This document shows positions 31,924 to 43,863 of a stretch of 64,000 nt of DNA, in pieces. The stretch covers positions 16,022,501-16,086,500 of the forward strand of contig CM037459.1 of the NCBI GenBank assembly GCA_021014325.1. Reading direction: 5' to 3'. The position numbers were made by a program, and so were the translations under genes. The notes beneath the pieces are model-generated. The model worked only from the letters and a program-made list of their open reading frames with translations. It did not search any database and was not told where the DNA came from. The stretch is from Plazaster borealis (taxonomy: Eukaryota; Echinodermata; Asteroidea; Forcipulatida; Labidiasteridae). The stretch's first letter is position 1, and each line of letters begins with the position of its first letter.

Positions 31924-33357
31924 ATGTCTTCCAAGAAAGGAAAACCCAACGATAAACAGGCCAAAGATGTCACAGCCAGACCGTCAACCTCGCCTCGGGT
32001 TGAACGAAGACGATCTCACGCTCCAGCCCCGCCTCGGGCTTGCGAGCGCGTTATCGAAGACATAGAAAGCGGACTGCCTTGTCCAATTTCTTTCAGCGGG
32101 ACCGAGAAGTCTTCCTCTACACCGGAACCCCCTCAGCCGGCCCCTCCGGTCTCAAGAGCACCAAATGCTGTTAATTTAGCACAAGGTAGTTACGGACAAA
32201 CCTCGCCTTGGGTTGCCCCTCCGAACCAGCCAGGGTCATACCTTTTCCCTGGACAACAATGGAATCTTCCACAGGCGAGCATGAACGCTAGAGGGCAGCA
32301 TTCATACAATATGGCGGCGCCCTCGACAATGATGCCGCCGCAATTCTGGCCACCTTCCTGGTACAATGCCCCTCAACAGTGGCCGATTAATGTCGCCCAA
32401 CAACACCAAGTTAACCCAGCAACTCCGGGCCAGCTTTCACTTCCACCAGCACCGGTGAGTCCGATTGGGTTTGGAGTTATTCCCGTTAACAGAAATAACT
32501 TTGGGTCCACCAGCGACGCGGTCACGGATGATGGGATCGAAATAAGCGGCGACACCGGCGACGGGACCGACTCGTCAAATCCAGGTGGATTTCGTAACCC
32601 CCATCGCAAATCAGTGGGCACTCCTGTGACAGAGAAGGTCCTTTCATGGTGGGAAGAACTTCGTTCTAACAAATTGGCACATGAAGATTTCAAAGAGGAA
32701 ATGCAAGCCAACCAGGTTCCAATGGAGCAGGAAAAAAATTTCAAAGCCCCAGAACTGCTGATCCAGGTGAAATCCACCTTCAAAGAAGCTCGTTCTTCCT
32801 TGGTAACCCAAGATGATAAGTTGAAAGATTCTCACAATCATCTACTAAAGGTAGCCTTGCCTCTCACTCATCTCTTTGATGCTTTGGTGGATACATCATG
32901 CCCAGAGTCTGTCGATGCTAGTTTAGTGTTACAACATGTTACATCAGCACTCATCCTGCTTGGCTCTGCTAGCCAAAGCCTGGCACTATCGAGACAACAC
33001 GCTTTCGATGATCTTCTGGACAGACGATTTGACAGTATCAAGAGAATTTCTCCTTCAATGGAAGCTCTGTTTGGAGGTAACTTATCCAAAGACATTGAGG
33101 AGGCAGAGAAAGCATCCAAGCTGGCTGCAAAAGTTACTAAGACCGGGGGAACCATGGCTACATCTTTTAAAGGGAATAAATTCTCCCCTTACTACTCGGC
33201 GATGACCCGGAAGTTTCGTGGCAACCGCTCCTTCCAATACCAAGGTAGACAAGGCTCAACCTACAAGTCTAAGTATGGAGCCCAGAAATTTACAGCACCA
33301 AATCGAGGGAGATTTCGTGCAGATCGGGGATCAGATGATTCCAAGGCAAAAAAGTAG
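31924..33357 (+). CDS. DIRS Gag-like protein
   Basis: 477 residues from ATG at 31924 (a GTG precedes it) to TAG at 33355. The N-terminal 150 residues are rich in P, Q and S (PPQFWPPSWYNAPQQWP). The middle (residues 240-400) is charged and helical-looking (WWEELRSNKLAHEDFKEEMQ, then a leucine/serine-rich stretch LILLGSASQSLALSRQHAFD). The C-terminus is basic and rich in G, R, Y and F (FRGNRSFQYQGRQG), suitable for RNA binding. No zinc knuckle. Position before RT and this layout match the first ORF of DIRS elements. The frame is intact although later ORFs are broken. Confidence 0.8.
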   Translation: MSSKKGKPNDKQAKDVTARPSTSPRVERRRSHAPAPPRACERVIEDIESGLPCPISFSGTEKSSSTPEPPQPAPPVSRAPNAVNLAQGSYGQTSPWVAPPNQPGSYLFPGQQWNLPQASMNARGQHSYNMAAPSTMMPPQFWPPSWYNAPQQWPINVAQQHQVNPATPGQLSLPPAPVSPIGFGVIPVNRNNFGSTSDAVTDDGIEISGDTGDGTDSSNPGGFRNPHRKSVGTPVTEKVLSWWEELRSNKLAHEDFKEEMQANQVPMEQEKNFKAPELLIQVKSTFKEARSSLVTQDDKLKDSHNHLLKVALPLTHLFDALVDTSCPESVDASLVLQHVTSALILLGSASQSLALSRQHAFDDLLDRRFDSIKRISPSMEALFGGNLSKDIEEAEKASKLAAKVTKTGGTMATSFKGNKFSPYYSAMTRKFRGNRSFQYQGRQGSTYKSKYGAQKFTAPNRGRFRADRGSDDSKAKK

Positions 33358-33359
33358 TT

Positions 33360-35399
33360 TTGTCAGACACAAAGTTGCAGACAAGTCGTCTTCAAAATTT
33401 TGTTCCCGATTGGAGATCCCTCACACAGGACAGTTGGATACTACAATCGGTGATTGGACACAAAATAGAATTTGTAACAATTCCGTTCCAGTTACAGCAC
33501 AGAGTGCCGGTAACAAGTATGAACTCCCAGTCTCAAGTAGAGATTGCTCAAGCCCAGGTTCAGAAGTTATTGAACAAAGGGGCAATCATTGTGGAAATAC
33601 CAGTGGAAGGCCAGTTTATTTCGTCTCTGTTCTTAATTCCCAAGAAGTCGGGAGAACTTCGTCCAGTCATAAATCTGCGTTCGCTCAACAAGTTTGTAAA
33701 ATACCAACACTTCAAGATGGAAGGTATCAGGCTAGTAAAAGATTTACTGACTCAAGGAGATTTTATAACTACTATCGACCTCAAGGACGCTTATTTTATG
33801 ATCCCCATTTATTACGATCATCAAAAATATCTTCGCTTCATGGCAAAACAATCTGTTCCATTTCGCCTGCCTACCCTTCCGGCTGTCGAGTGCTCCTCGC
33901 ACATTTACAAAAATCTTGAAGCCAGTCGCAGCACATCTGCGGGAAAAGGGAATTCGATGTGTATTCTACCTAGACGACATCCTCATCTTGGGCAGATCCC
34001 TAAGGGAGTGTACAGAAAACACCCAGCTCACGGTCAGTCTGCTTCAGCGACTAGGTTTCCTCATCAATTGGGAGAAATCACAGCTCCACCCAACACTACG
34101 GTTAACTTACCTGGGGTTTTGTATCGAGTCCGATACAATGACTCTGTCTCTGCCAGCAGAAAAAGTCAACCAGATTGTCAATCACTGCAAGGACATTTTG
34201 CTATCACAGAACCTAACAGTCCGGGAGTTGGCTCAGCTCATCGGTCGACTGTCGTCAAGCATACAAGCAGTGTTTCCAGCACCTCTGTATTACCGAAACT
34301 TGCAACAGGACAAGAATGCAGCACTACACCAAAACAACTCGTACGAGTCTCAAGTACTCCTATCTCAGTCGTCCAAAAAAGAACTGGAAACCTGGATCAG
34401 TTGCGTACAGATTTGGAATGGTCGGACCCTTCTCATACCGAATCCAGATGTAACGATACAAACAGATGCGTCACTCCAAGGTTGGGGTGCTTACATGATG
34501 CCAGACATTCGGACGGGAGGCAGATGGTCCATAGCAGAACAAAATCTGCACATCAATTACCTAGAACTTCTGTCAGTGTACTATGCCCTTCAAGCATTAT
34601 TGAACCATCGACGGAACCTACACATTCGTCTACAAGTGGACAACATGACAGCCATGTCATACATAAGCAACAAAGGGGGAACACACTCACAAGAGCTGTC
34701 CAACCTAGCAATCAAGGTCTGGACATGGTGTCTACACAGAGGGATAACACTGACAATAGATTTTATCCCAGGAGTGGAGAACATTTTGGCAGACGAAATG
34801 TCGAGAAATTTCAACGATCGCACAGAATGGCAGTTGCTCCCAGAAGTTTTCCAAGACGTCGTTCAGACTCTGAAATTTCAGCCAACAGTCAACCTGTCGC
34901 ATCACGACTGAACACACAACTCCCCAACTTCGTATCATGGCATCCAGACCCACAAGCATGGCAGGTAGATGCATTCTCCGTCAGTTGGAACAACCTGTCA
35001 GGCTACATGTTTCCTCCATTCTCCCTGTTGTCAAGATGCCTTCAGAAAGTTCGAGTAGAGAAATCCACAGTCCTACTTATAGCACCAGTGTGGAAGACAC
35101 AACCTTGGTATCCACTGATACTAGAGCTAACAACACAAACGCCATTACTGCTACCAAAGCGTCTAGATCTTCTCAAACTTTGCCACAGCGATCAACCTCA
35201 TCCAATGCAGGAGGGGATACAATTAGCCGCCTGGGTGCTATCAGGAACTCGCTGGAAACAAGAGGCCTTTCGGAAAAGGTGTCTTCAGTCATCCTGTCAT
35301 CATGGCGGAAAGGTACAAATGCACAGTTTAACTCAGCGTGGAATCGCTGGAGTCGCTGGTGTCTTCAACGACAGCTTGATCCAGTTCTTGCACCTTTAG
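33360..35399 (+). pseudogene. DIRS reverse transcriptase - RNase H ORF, two frameshifts
   Basis: Begins just after gag with LQNFVPDWRSL. RT motifs follow: GELRPVINLRSLNKF, TIDLKDAYFMIPIYYDHQKY; then, after a frame change at about 33845, FYLDDILILG (about 33966). RNase H motifs: TIQTDASLQGWGAYM (about 34455), YLELLSVYYALQ, LQVDNMTAMSYISNKGG, ADEMSR (about 34790). A second frameshift at about 34898, consistent with one missing T, breaks the conserved LFASRLN segment. The frame then continues with FVSWHPDPQAWQVDAFSVSW to a stop at 35399. It overlaps the recombinase ORF, as is usual in DIRS. Both breaks are small indels. Confidence 0.9.
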
Positions 35400-35704
35400 C
35401 ACAAGTTCTGGAATTTCTTCATCTACTATTAGAGGAGGGTCTCCAGTATAGGACTATAAATGTCTATAGGTCAGCCATTTCGTCAGCAAATGCTCATGTG
35501 AACAACACACCAATTGGACAACACCATTTGATGACTAGGTTCTTTAAGGGCCTCTTCAACATCCGTCCTCCTAAGCCTAAGTATTCCACTACTTGGGATG
35601 TTGGAAAAGTTCTGCGCTACCTCAGCTCTCTCCCAACCAACAGAGAATTGAACTTACGTCAGTTGACACTGAAAGTAGTTATGTTGGTGGCACTTGTAAC
35701 AGCA
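34937..35704 (+). pseudogene. DIRS tyrosine recombinase, 5' half (interrupted by LINE insertion)
   Basis: ATG at 34937, overlapping the RT-RNase H frame. 256 codons run up to the LINE junction. The N-terminal part is low-complexity and specific to the overlap. From about 35240 the core-binding domain is seen: NSLETRGLSEKVSSVILSSW, FNSAWNRWSRWCLQRQLDPV, YRTINVYRSAISSANAHVNN, then the start of the catalytic domain LTLKVVMLVALVTA. The frame is uninterrupted until codon GCA at 35702-35704 and resumes in register at 47031. The LINE sits right before the GRG block, whose arginine I take as the first catalytic arginine. Confidence 0.88.
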
Positions 35705-36144
35705 AGTGCCCGCAGGGCAACAGTCATGACTCGATTGTTGAGGGCGCTCTTCAAGGTGGCAGGGGGTTTCTTTTCTTGGCTGCTGGATGCTGTCAAAATC
35801 CAGATTTTTCTCCAGTTAATCGACGCCATCCAATCTTCTTTTCACCATCTATGAGATTTATGGAACATTGTTCTTCAGTTAAGCTGTTTTTGGAAGAAAA
35901 TATCTCATCGAGAATGGTGATATTTAATGTGACTTTCTTCACTACATGTGACTGGAAAAATTCATCAAGTCAGACATTTTGTCCTGGAACCTCTCTATAG
36001 AATTGGACTGCATGCTGTTTTTGAGGAAAACTCCCTGCCAGCCTTCTTACCACCATCGAGGGATGCCCCTCCTTCATGCTCTATGGTATTTTAAAAACTG
36101 AATTTTTATCTCCACATGACACGTTTGGGTGATGGCCATATTGA
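35705..36144 (+). promoter_or_regulatory. LINE 5' leader
   Basis: 440 bp before the open frame. It contains small open frames (the DIRS recombinase frame runs on by chance to 35854). Presumably it holds the LINE's internal promoter; no motif is claimed. Confidence 0.4.
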
Positions 36145-36420
36145 TTGTGTGCTTCTTTTTATTCCCATGTGTACATGTTCATCGTCAACCTTTTTGAACA
36201 GTTGTCCAATATTGAACTTGAATCTTCCATCATGGATAAAATTACTTTTTTTACTTTCGTTCTCTTGTCAATGTCACTTTTGCCTTGGAAGGAGTGTGAC
36301 TTTACTCTGGAAACTGACCCTAAGGAATGTCCTAATGCAAGTCGTCGTACTTTATCCCACCGACGTTTCTTTTATGGAGCACCACGGCTACTATACACAG
36401 GACACACATCAACATTTAGG

Positions 36421-36471
36421 ATGTCCTTTTTTCTGCCTATCTATGGAGACGTAGAGCTGAATCCTGGACCA
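36421..36471 (+). other. 2A-like translational recoding motif near the LINE ORF start
   Basis: Codes MSFFLPIYGDVELNPGP. The last nine residues fit the D-x-E-x-NPGP consensus, at which ribosomes skip the final glycine-proline bond. 2A-like motifs are known from APE-type LINEs of sea urchins and other marine invertebrates. An in-frame ATG opens the segment. Confidence 0.85.
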
Positions 36472-37799
36472 TTAACCTCAAATACTGTTTGCAATGAGTG
36501 CAATAAGCTCTGCAGAGACAACCAACTACAGATTTGTTGTGATATATGTGACACCTGGATCCACAGAACGTGTGCCAATCTCTCCCTAAGGGACTTCCGC
36601 TTTCACGCATCCAACCAAACAAACTGGAACTGCAGGTCTTGTGCTCTTCCTAAATTTTCAGATTCTTTTTTTATGAATACGTCTACCGGTTCCAGCGATG
36701 TCATCTCATCTGCCACTTCTGAGGCTGATATCAACCAAAATAACAATTTGTTTTTATTCAGCTGCAATTGTCGTAGTGTCAAAAATAAACTGACCGATTT
36801 GGACGTGCTATGTACAACTACGAGCCCCGATATTCTTGCCTTGACGGAAACATGGCTGGACAATACTGTATTGGACTCTGAGCTCTTTGACAGTTCATAT
36901 AATGTCTTTAGACACGATCGCCATTCACATGGTGGTGGTGTTTTGCTTGCGATAAAACACCAATTGTTCCCTTCGCTCATTTGTAGTCACATTTTTCAGG
37001 AGCTTGAAATTGTTTGTTGTTCATTTACCTGTGACCACCGTAAAATTCTTATCGCTTGTTGTTACAGACCCCCGGCTTCTGATTTAACTTATGATCAAAA
37101 TATTATCAATGCAGTTCATTTTATTGAAAACATGTATTCTCAATTTGATCTTGTGATGTTAATTGGAGATTTTAATCTTTCTGTTTCCTGGGACTGGAAT
37201 GAGAATTGCCACGTGGGTCTTAACAGTCAGAGTGAGGCCTTGTTGGATGTATTTAGCAGTGCTGGACTTTCTCAGCTTGTTAAAGATCCTACAAGATATC
37301 ACTGCTCTGACGGTGTTCTCACTGGTAACATTCTGGACCTTTTACTGGTAAATGATCCACTCTTTGTTCAGAGTTGTATAACTGGTGATTCTCTGGGTAA
37401 TTCTGATCATTTGTCAGTGAAAACAATACTTCACCTTCCTGTTTTCAAACCTAAGGTTGTAAAACGTAAAATTTACTGCTATGGCCAGGGTGATATGGAA
37501 TTGTATAATTATAATGTAAGGCATGCCCCATGGGATCGGGTGTATGACAAGGCTGATGTTGACTCTGCATGGGAAGAGTGGACCAAAACATTTTTCTCAT
37601 GTCTGGATAGTGCCATTCCCTCCAAGCAAGTCAGAGGCAATGCTCGAAAACCATGGATTACTCCTGATATTATTAACTTGTCTCACAAAAAACGTAACTT
37701 ACGTAGGAAAGCCTTAAAATCTGGCAAACCCCATCACTGGACACGTTATAAGAAATTTAGTAATCTTGTTCGTCGAACTGTGCGAAAAAAATATCTTGG

Positions 37800-37803
37800 A
37801 TAC
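37800..37803. repeat. Target site duplication ATAC, left of Gypsy copy B
   Basis: ATAC at 37800-37803 and again at 45019-45022, directly outside the two LTRs. A 4-6 bp duplication is usual for Gypsy integrases. Confidence 0.9.
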
Positions 37804-38695
37804 TGTGATGGATAAGATGATTAAGAGTCATTCCAGTTTCTCAGTCGGGGAGAAGGAATGCAGTTATTGGTTATTGTCTTGTAATATTTAAGAGTCATTC
37901 CAGTTTCTCAGTCGGGGAGAAGGAATGCAGTTATTGGTTATTGTCTTGTAATATTTAAGAGTCATTCCAGTTTCTCGGTCTGGGAGAAGGAATGCGGTTA
38001 TTGTCTTGTAATATTTAAGAGTCATTCCAGTTTCTCAGTCGGGGAGAAGGAATGCAGTTATTGGTTATTGTCTTGTAATATTTAAGAGTCATTCCAGTTT
38101 CTCGGTCTGGGAGAAGGAATGCAGTTATTGTCTTGTAATATTTAAGAGTCGTTCCAATTTCTCGGTCTGGGAGAAGGAATGCAGTTATTTGTAATTGTCT
38201 TGTAATAATTAGACATTCCAGTTCTCCCTATCTGGGAGAAGGAATGCAGTTAATGGTTATTGTTAATCTTACAGACCACTCTAATAAAACCACTGGGCCT
38301 TAGAGCTCGGGGTGGCAGTCTTGTCCTGTGGCAGGGAGCAGGAGGTTGTGGTCGGAGGCTGGGTGTTAGTTTTTCTGTATAAAGTTGGGTTGTTTAAGTT
38401 GTATAAGTTGCAGCCAGTCATCCGACCATTATTAAGGTAATACCATTTATTTATTTTAGTTTAGGAGTGTCCCGAAATCTTTGCTTTGCCAGACTTTGTT
38501 TAGTATTTTCCTTTGTGGCAAAAAGCCTTGTCATTTGGTATACGTTGTTTGGATGGTCCCGTTAAGGGATAAAATATAACTATGTATCGGCATTTCGTTT
38601 CCATCTTGTTTCAATTATTCTGTTCTCGATTTCTCTTAGTGATTTTAGTTGTTCGTATTCCTAATTTCTACTGGCGGTGAATTTAATCTGCTACA
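37804..38695 (+). repeat. 5' LTR of Gypsy copy B (892 bp)
   Basis: TGTGATGG...CTACA. Seven tandem hairpin units lie at about 37822-38255. Downstream are AATAAA (about 38283) and a TATAAA string (38378-38383); which of these serves as polyadenylation signal or TATA box was not decided. Confidence 0.95.
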
Positions 38696-38699
38696 GTTT

Positions 38700-38718
38700 T
38701 GGTGGCAGCGGTGGGATT
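38700..38718 (+). other. Primer binding site of Gypsy copy B, complementary to tRNA-Leu
   Basis: TGG plus TGGCAGCGGTGGGATT, 4 bases after the LTR. It is identical to copy A and complementary to the 3' end of tRNA-Leu(AAG) as I know it. Confidence 0.8.
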
Positions 38719-38763
38719 ACGGATAAATTATTTATTTAATTAGGTACGACTCAATTACTTAAG

Positions 38764-39946
38764 ATGGGATCGAGAACAGATTTGGCTGGTCAGTTGAACC
38801 AAACACTAAGACTTTTAGACGAGGAAAATACAGTCTAGAAGAGAAAGGCTGGCTGAGTTAAGGACGACACAAAGTTCCAGTGTTCCCAGCCACAGGTCTG
38901 CCCCTTTGGGTAGACTAAGACTGCCACCTCGGGACACTCCTATAGTTGTAAATGAAGTTTTAGGTGCTGGTTCTCCTAGTTTGGACACTCCTAGTACTGA
39001 TTTTTGTTCATTACCACAACGTTCCAATATGCCCAATAGGACTAATGACATACCAGTAGCTTTAAGTAGTACTTTAAGACAGCCAGGCACGGTAAAGCCA
39101 GTCGTTCAGCCAGATAATTACGATGGTAGCAAGTCATTCGAGGATTGGTTAACTAATTCGAATTTATGTAGCCAGATAAACGGGTGGTCCTTAGACCAGA
39201 AAACTAGATTTCTAGCCGTGAGGTTGCGAGGGCCAGCCCTCCAGGTTTATACTGACTTAGCTGATTCAATTAAACTTGATTTTTCTGCAGTTGTCAATGC
39301 GTTGAAAGATCGATTTTCTCCGCAAGGACAGACAGGTCTGTATAGGGCTAAGCTTAAAGTAAGAACACGCAGGAAAAGCGAGAAGTTGCCCGAGTTAGCT
39401 AGTGATATTCGCAGACTTGTTTTTAAAGCGTACCCTGAGGTATCAGCAGAACTTAGGGAAGAGTTAGGCAGAGATCATTTTATAGAGGCATTAGACTTAC
39501 CTGAGGTTAGAATGCAAGTAAGAAGGACTAAACCTAGAGACCTCGGAGCTGCCCTTACTGCGGCACTAGAAGAAGAGGCCTTTATTCAGGTTGAGTATAA
39601 CAAGACTGATATGTTGCAGAGGATAGGTGCTAATGCATGTCAGAGTAAGCCAACTACTACTAGTGCCTCATGTGATACTGAGCTACATGTACCTACTCAG
39701 GATGGTCTTAAACTTAAGGTTGAACAATTAGAACAAACTGTAAAAGAGCTTCAGACTATTCTCAAAGAAAAGCAGTCGAGTAATAGGCTTAGACGACCTA
39801 GGGGTCCCATTGTGTGTTGGAATTGTAGGCAGGAAGGCCACAGACAGTTCGAGTGTCCGTATAATGCCCCCAACCCAACCAACCCAACCAACCGCAAGTT
39901 TTCCGGAACACCTCGTCTAACGAGCAGGGAAACCAGGTGGGGCTGA
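38764..39946 (+). pseudogene. gag: Gypsy copy B gag, one frameshift
   Basis: The start ATG at 38764 matches copy A. An extra A in the run at 38823-38827 shifts the frame into a TAG at about 38836. The rest, from about 38906, is open to the TGA at 39944 and nearly identical to copy A (zinc knuckle CWNCRQEGHRQFEC at about 39818-39860). After the stop, an extra C (GGGGCCGG against GGGGCGG in copy A) puts pol in a different frame from gag. Confidence 0.92.
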
Positions 39947-42900
39947 GTATGGGGCCGGTACCCAGCCAACATTGAACTGTGAGGCCAAGAGTACAATTTT
40001 TGTCAGGGGTAAGGTAATTAATAGTGTTGATGTTAAATTTTTGTTAGATACAGGGTCATCAGTAACAATTTTACACCCACTTACTTGGGAGTTATTGCCT
40101 TTGAATGTGAGACAGACACTGCATTCTTGTAGTGAGTCCATAATAGCTGCCGAAGGTACGGCACTTAAGGTGAAGGGTTGTGCAGAAATAGTCATTAGAC
40201 TCGGTAATCTTGTAAGACGTCATGCAATTTTTGTCGCACCCATTACGCAGGCTGGCATTTTGGGCTTAGATTTTCTTTCAAATCAGGGAGGAGTGTTGGA
40301 TTTGCCTAAACAGAAGTTGAGGTTCGGTAAATTTGAAGTGCCAGTGACACTTGAGAGTGTGGATACTGGTAACTGTTGTAGGGTTTCTGTAGCAGAAACT
40401 ATTACAATCCCGTCGGGTCAGGAGGCTATAGTCCCAGGGAAGTACATGTTCGTGCTATAGGCACACGAGGTGGGTTACTAGAACCGTCAAGATGTTATGT
40501 GACCAAAGATAATAGTATGTTAATTGGACGTACATTTGCCAATTGTGATAAAAATAACTATGTGCCAATTAGAATGTTAAACTTGAAAACAGATGCAACT
40601 ACGGTGTACAAAGGTACCCAGGTAGCAGTTTTGCAACCTGCAAGTGTAACTCAAGCTGTGGAAAACCATGAATGCACAAGTAATGGCTCAAATTCTCAGT
40701 TGGAAGAGTTGTATCAAAAGTTCAGAACACTTAACAGGTGAACAAAAAGTTAAGTTAAAGAACATGTTACATGATTATGACAGTGTGTTTTCAAAAGATG
40801 GGAGCTTGGCCAAACGAATGTAGTGTATCATAACATAGAAACCTTTGATGCTAGGCCAAACGGCAGCCTGCGCGCAGATTACCTCATCACCAACGAGCAG
40901 AGGCTCAAAAGCAGGTAGAAGACATGTTAGAAAAAGGGGTCATTTCTCCATCCAGTAGCCCGTGGGCAAGTCCTGTCATTCTGGTTAAAAAAAAAGACGG
41001 GACCACTAGGTTTTGCATCGATTACAGAAAATTAAACAATGTCACTTATAAGGATGCATACCCGTTACCACGCGTTGATGACAGCCTTGACACACTATCT
41101 GGCTCAAAGTGGTTCTCGTCGTTAGACTTAGCTAGTGGCTATTGGCAGGTTGAAGTTGACCCCAAAGATAAGTGTAAAACGGCTTTCACAATGGGAACTG
41201 GTTTATATGAGTTTAACATGATGCCTTTTGGCCTATGTAATGCTCCGAGTACTTTCGAAAGATTAATGGAGCGTGTCCTAGCTGGTTTACATTGGCAGAC
41301 ATGTTTGGTATACATTGATGATATTTTGGTATTTGCCCAGACTTTTGAAGAACACAGCTCACGACTGGGTGAAGTTTTTAGCAGGCTTTCAGCTGCAGGC
41401 CTCAAACTGAAACCAAAAAAATGCTTTTTGTTTCAAAAAGAAGTTTTGTATCTTGGGCACGTTGTGTCAGACCAAGGTGTGTCCACTGACCCAGAAAAAA
41501 CACGTAAAATACTAGACTGGCCAACGCCATGTAAGCTTGCTGAAGTGCGTAGTTTTCTTGGGTTATGTTCCTATTATCGACGTTTCATTCAAAATTTTGC
41601 TCTTATAGCATCACCACTTCATAAACTGACTCATAAGAACGTAGGTTTTAAATGGACTATCGAGTGTGAACAGTCTTTTCAGGAACTTAAACGTAAGCTA
41701 ACTTCTGCAAGTATTCTTACATTTCCTGACTTTTCAAAGCCTTTTATTCTAGATACAGATGCTAGCGATAAGGGCATTGGTGGAGTTCTTTCACAAATCC
41801 AAGAAGGACAAGAGAAAGTTATAAGTTACGGAAGTCGTAAATTGACTAAAAGTGAATGAAATTACAGTGTAACAAAGAGAGAACTCCTCGCAGTTGTACA
41901 TTTTGTGAAACACTTTAAACATTACTTATACGGGAGAAAATTTACCATACGCACCGACCATGGCTCACTAAGATGGCTGTGCAATTTCAAAGATGTACAA
42001 GGCCAATTGGCCAGATGGATAGAAACTTTGAGTGCGTTTGACTATGAAATTTGTTATAGACAGGGAAGTCAACATAAAAATGCAGATTCCCTTTCAAGAA
42101 TGCCATTTGAAAATGAGGATGGACCAGTGAATGTAAATGTTGTTAATGACAAAGTTAACAGTTGTTCTCTTAGTGTCTTTACAGGTTTGGACCCGGTCGG
42201 ACTACGGGAGGCTCAGCGGAACGATGATGTGTTAGCACCAATCATAAAGATGAAGGAAAGTTCTGCTGAGAAACCTCCCGAAGTCTGATTGGTGGTCTGG
42301 GCCGGGAGACTAAGGGATACTGGTATATTTGGGACCAGCTAGAGCTAGAACAAGGTATGTTGAACAGACGTTATGTTGATAATTCTTCGTCAAGTACTAA
42401 GCAGTTGGTGATTCCAAGATCATTACAAAAAGAAGTGGTGCAATTAGCACATGATTCCAGAACTGGTGGCCATTTAGGTAGAACAAAGACCTTTAAGAAA
42501 ATCCAACGTCAGTATTATTGGATAGGCTACCGTTCTTTCATAACAAACTGGATTAGGCAGTGTGAAAAATGTGCAAAACGTAAAACACCTGCCCCCAAAT
42601 TTCGAAGTTCAATGAAACCTTCCCTGGTTGGTGCCCCCTTTGAAAGGGTAGCTTTGGATATACTTGGTCCCTTGCCTCGGTCAAGAAATGGTAACCATTA
42701 CATTCTGATAGTTATGGACTATTTCACAAAGTGGGCTGAGGCCTATCCTTTGAGAAATCAGGAGGCAGAAACAGTAGCCAAAGTTTTGGTTGAGCAATTT
42801 ATTTGCCGTTACGGAGTTCCGTTATCCCTTCATTCAGACCAAGGTTCGAATTTCCAAAGCAAGATATTTCAATCCGTGTGCCGCCTTTTAGGAATCAATA

Positions 42901-43863
42901 AAACTAGGACTACTGCTTATCACCCACAGTCTGATGGTCTCGTGGAAAGATTTAATAGAACTATATTGTCTATGTTAAGCATGAATGTATGTGACGACCA
43001 AGCTGACTGGGATACACACATTCCATATGTTATGATGAGTTATCGGGCAAGTGAGCAAGAAACCACCGGAATTAGCCCAAATAGAATGATGTTTGGCAGA
43101 GAGGTAAATTTACCTCTTGATGTTTTAGTCACTCAACCAACGCCAGAAACAAGTGAAATTGTGACCCCAGAGGCATATGCATCTGAGATAGATGGTCGCA
43201 TGCACAGAGCTTTTGAGATGGCACGAAATCATATACAAGGCGAGCAAAAACGTCAATTCGCTTGTATGATGCAAAACTCAAAGGTAAACCTTACAAGGAG
43301 GGTGATAAGGTTTGGTTATTTTGCCCTAGAAGAAAAGTTGGTCTAAGTCCTAAGTTGCAATCTTTTGGAAAGGCCCATTCATTGTCAAAAAGTGTATTTC
43401 AGATGCTGTGTACAGGATTGAAAATGTAAAAACGCACTATCGTGTGGTGGTACATTTTGATAGGTTAAAACCGTGCTATTCAAGTACTTTTGAACAGGAT
43501 CCTTCAGGCGAGAACGAAGATGGCACTACCACTGTTGATAGGCGGGATGAGGCGCCTTCAAATCTACCGACAAACCTACGAGGAGTCAGGGCTTCAGCTA
43601 ACGATTCTACTGAACGGGAGGTTGAAGTAGCAGACGTGAGAGATTACACGTCAAAGGAGGATCGTGGACTTGGGGATGAGGCAGGGATAAATTTTGCCTC
43701 AGATACCCCACTCGGTAACTCAATCATCCACAACCATGACATTGAGGGAGAGGATGAATTAGAAGTTTCAGAACAACATGGCAGTGATAATTGGACCGGC
43801 CGGCCAAATCACCCGCGACGAAACCGTCAACCTCCCGCTGGATGCAAACAGGAGATTTCGTGA
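39947..43863 (+). pseudogene. pol: Gypsy copy B pol, many breaks
   Basis: Same domain order as copy A: protease DTGSS (about 40047), RT YIDD (about 41311), RNase H, HHCC and DDE integrase, GPF tail. Against copy A the breaks are: GGGG to GGG near 40437; loss of two A near 40720; GGGG to GGG near 40800; AAAA to AAA near 40860; CGA to TGA at about 41857; GG to G near 42282; a small change near 43254; TTTTT to TTTT near 43365. All but two of these are homopolymer shortenings. As written, no full Pol can be made. Confidence 0.93.

Larger units (their letters stand above)
36175..37803 (+). pseudogene. LINE ORF, 5' part: 2A-like motif, PHD finger, APE endonuclease
   Basis: The open frame starts upstream at a TTG (36145); in-frame ATGs are at 36175, 36232 and 36421. 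GDVELNPGP lies at 36445-36471. Next comes a C4HC3 PHD-type finger (CNEC...CDIC..WIHRTC...WNCRSC, about 36490-36640). The APE-type endonuclease follows, with LFLFSCNCRSVKNKL, ILALTETWLD, CCYRPPASD, LIGDFNLS and NSDHLSV. This domain nicks target DNA to prime reverse transcription. The frame then enters the segment before RT (RRTVRKKYLGY) and is cut by the Gypsy insertion at 37804; it resumes at 45023 in the same register. Confidence 0.9.

Noticed and set aside
32373..33155. Minus-strand ORFs opposite DIRS gag
   Set aside because: Shadows of the intact gag frame.
33218..33919. Second frame ORF of 233 codons over the DIRS gag-RT junction
   Set aside because: Its protein shows no RT motif; the RT motifs lie in the other two frames.
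37822..38255. LTR tandem units as a CRISPR-like array
   Set aside because: They are internal VNTR units of an LTR and recur in all four LTRs.
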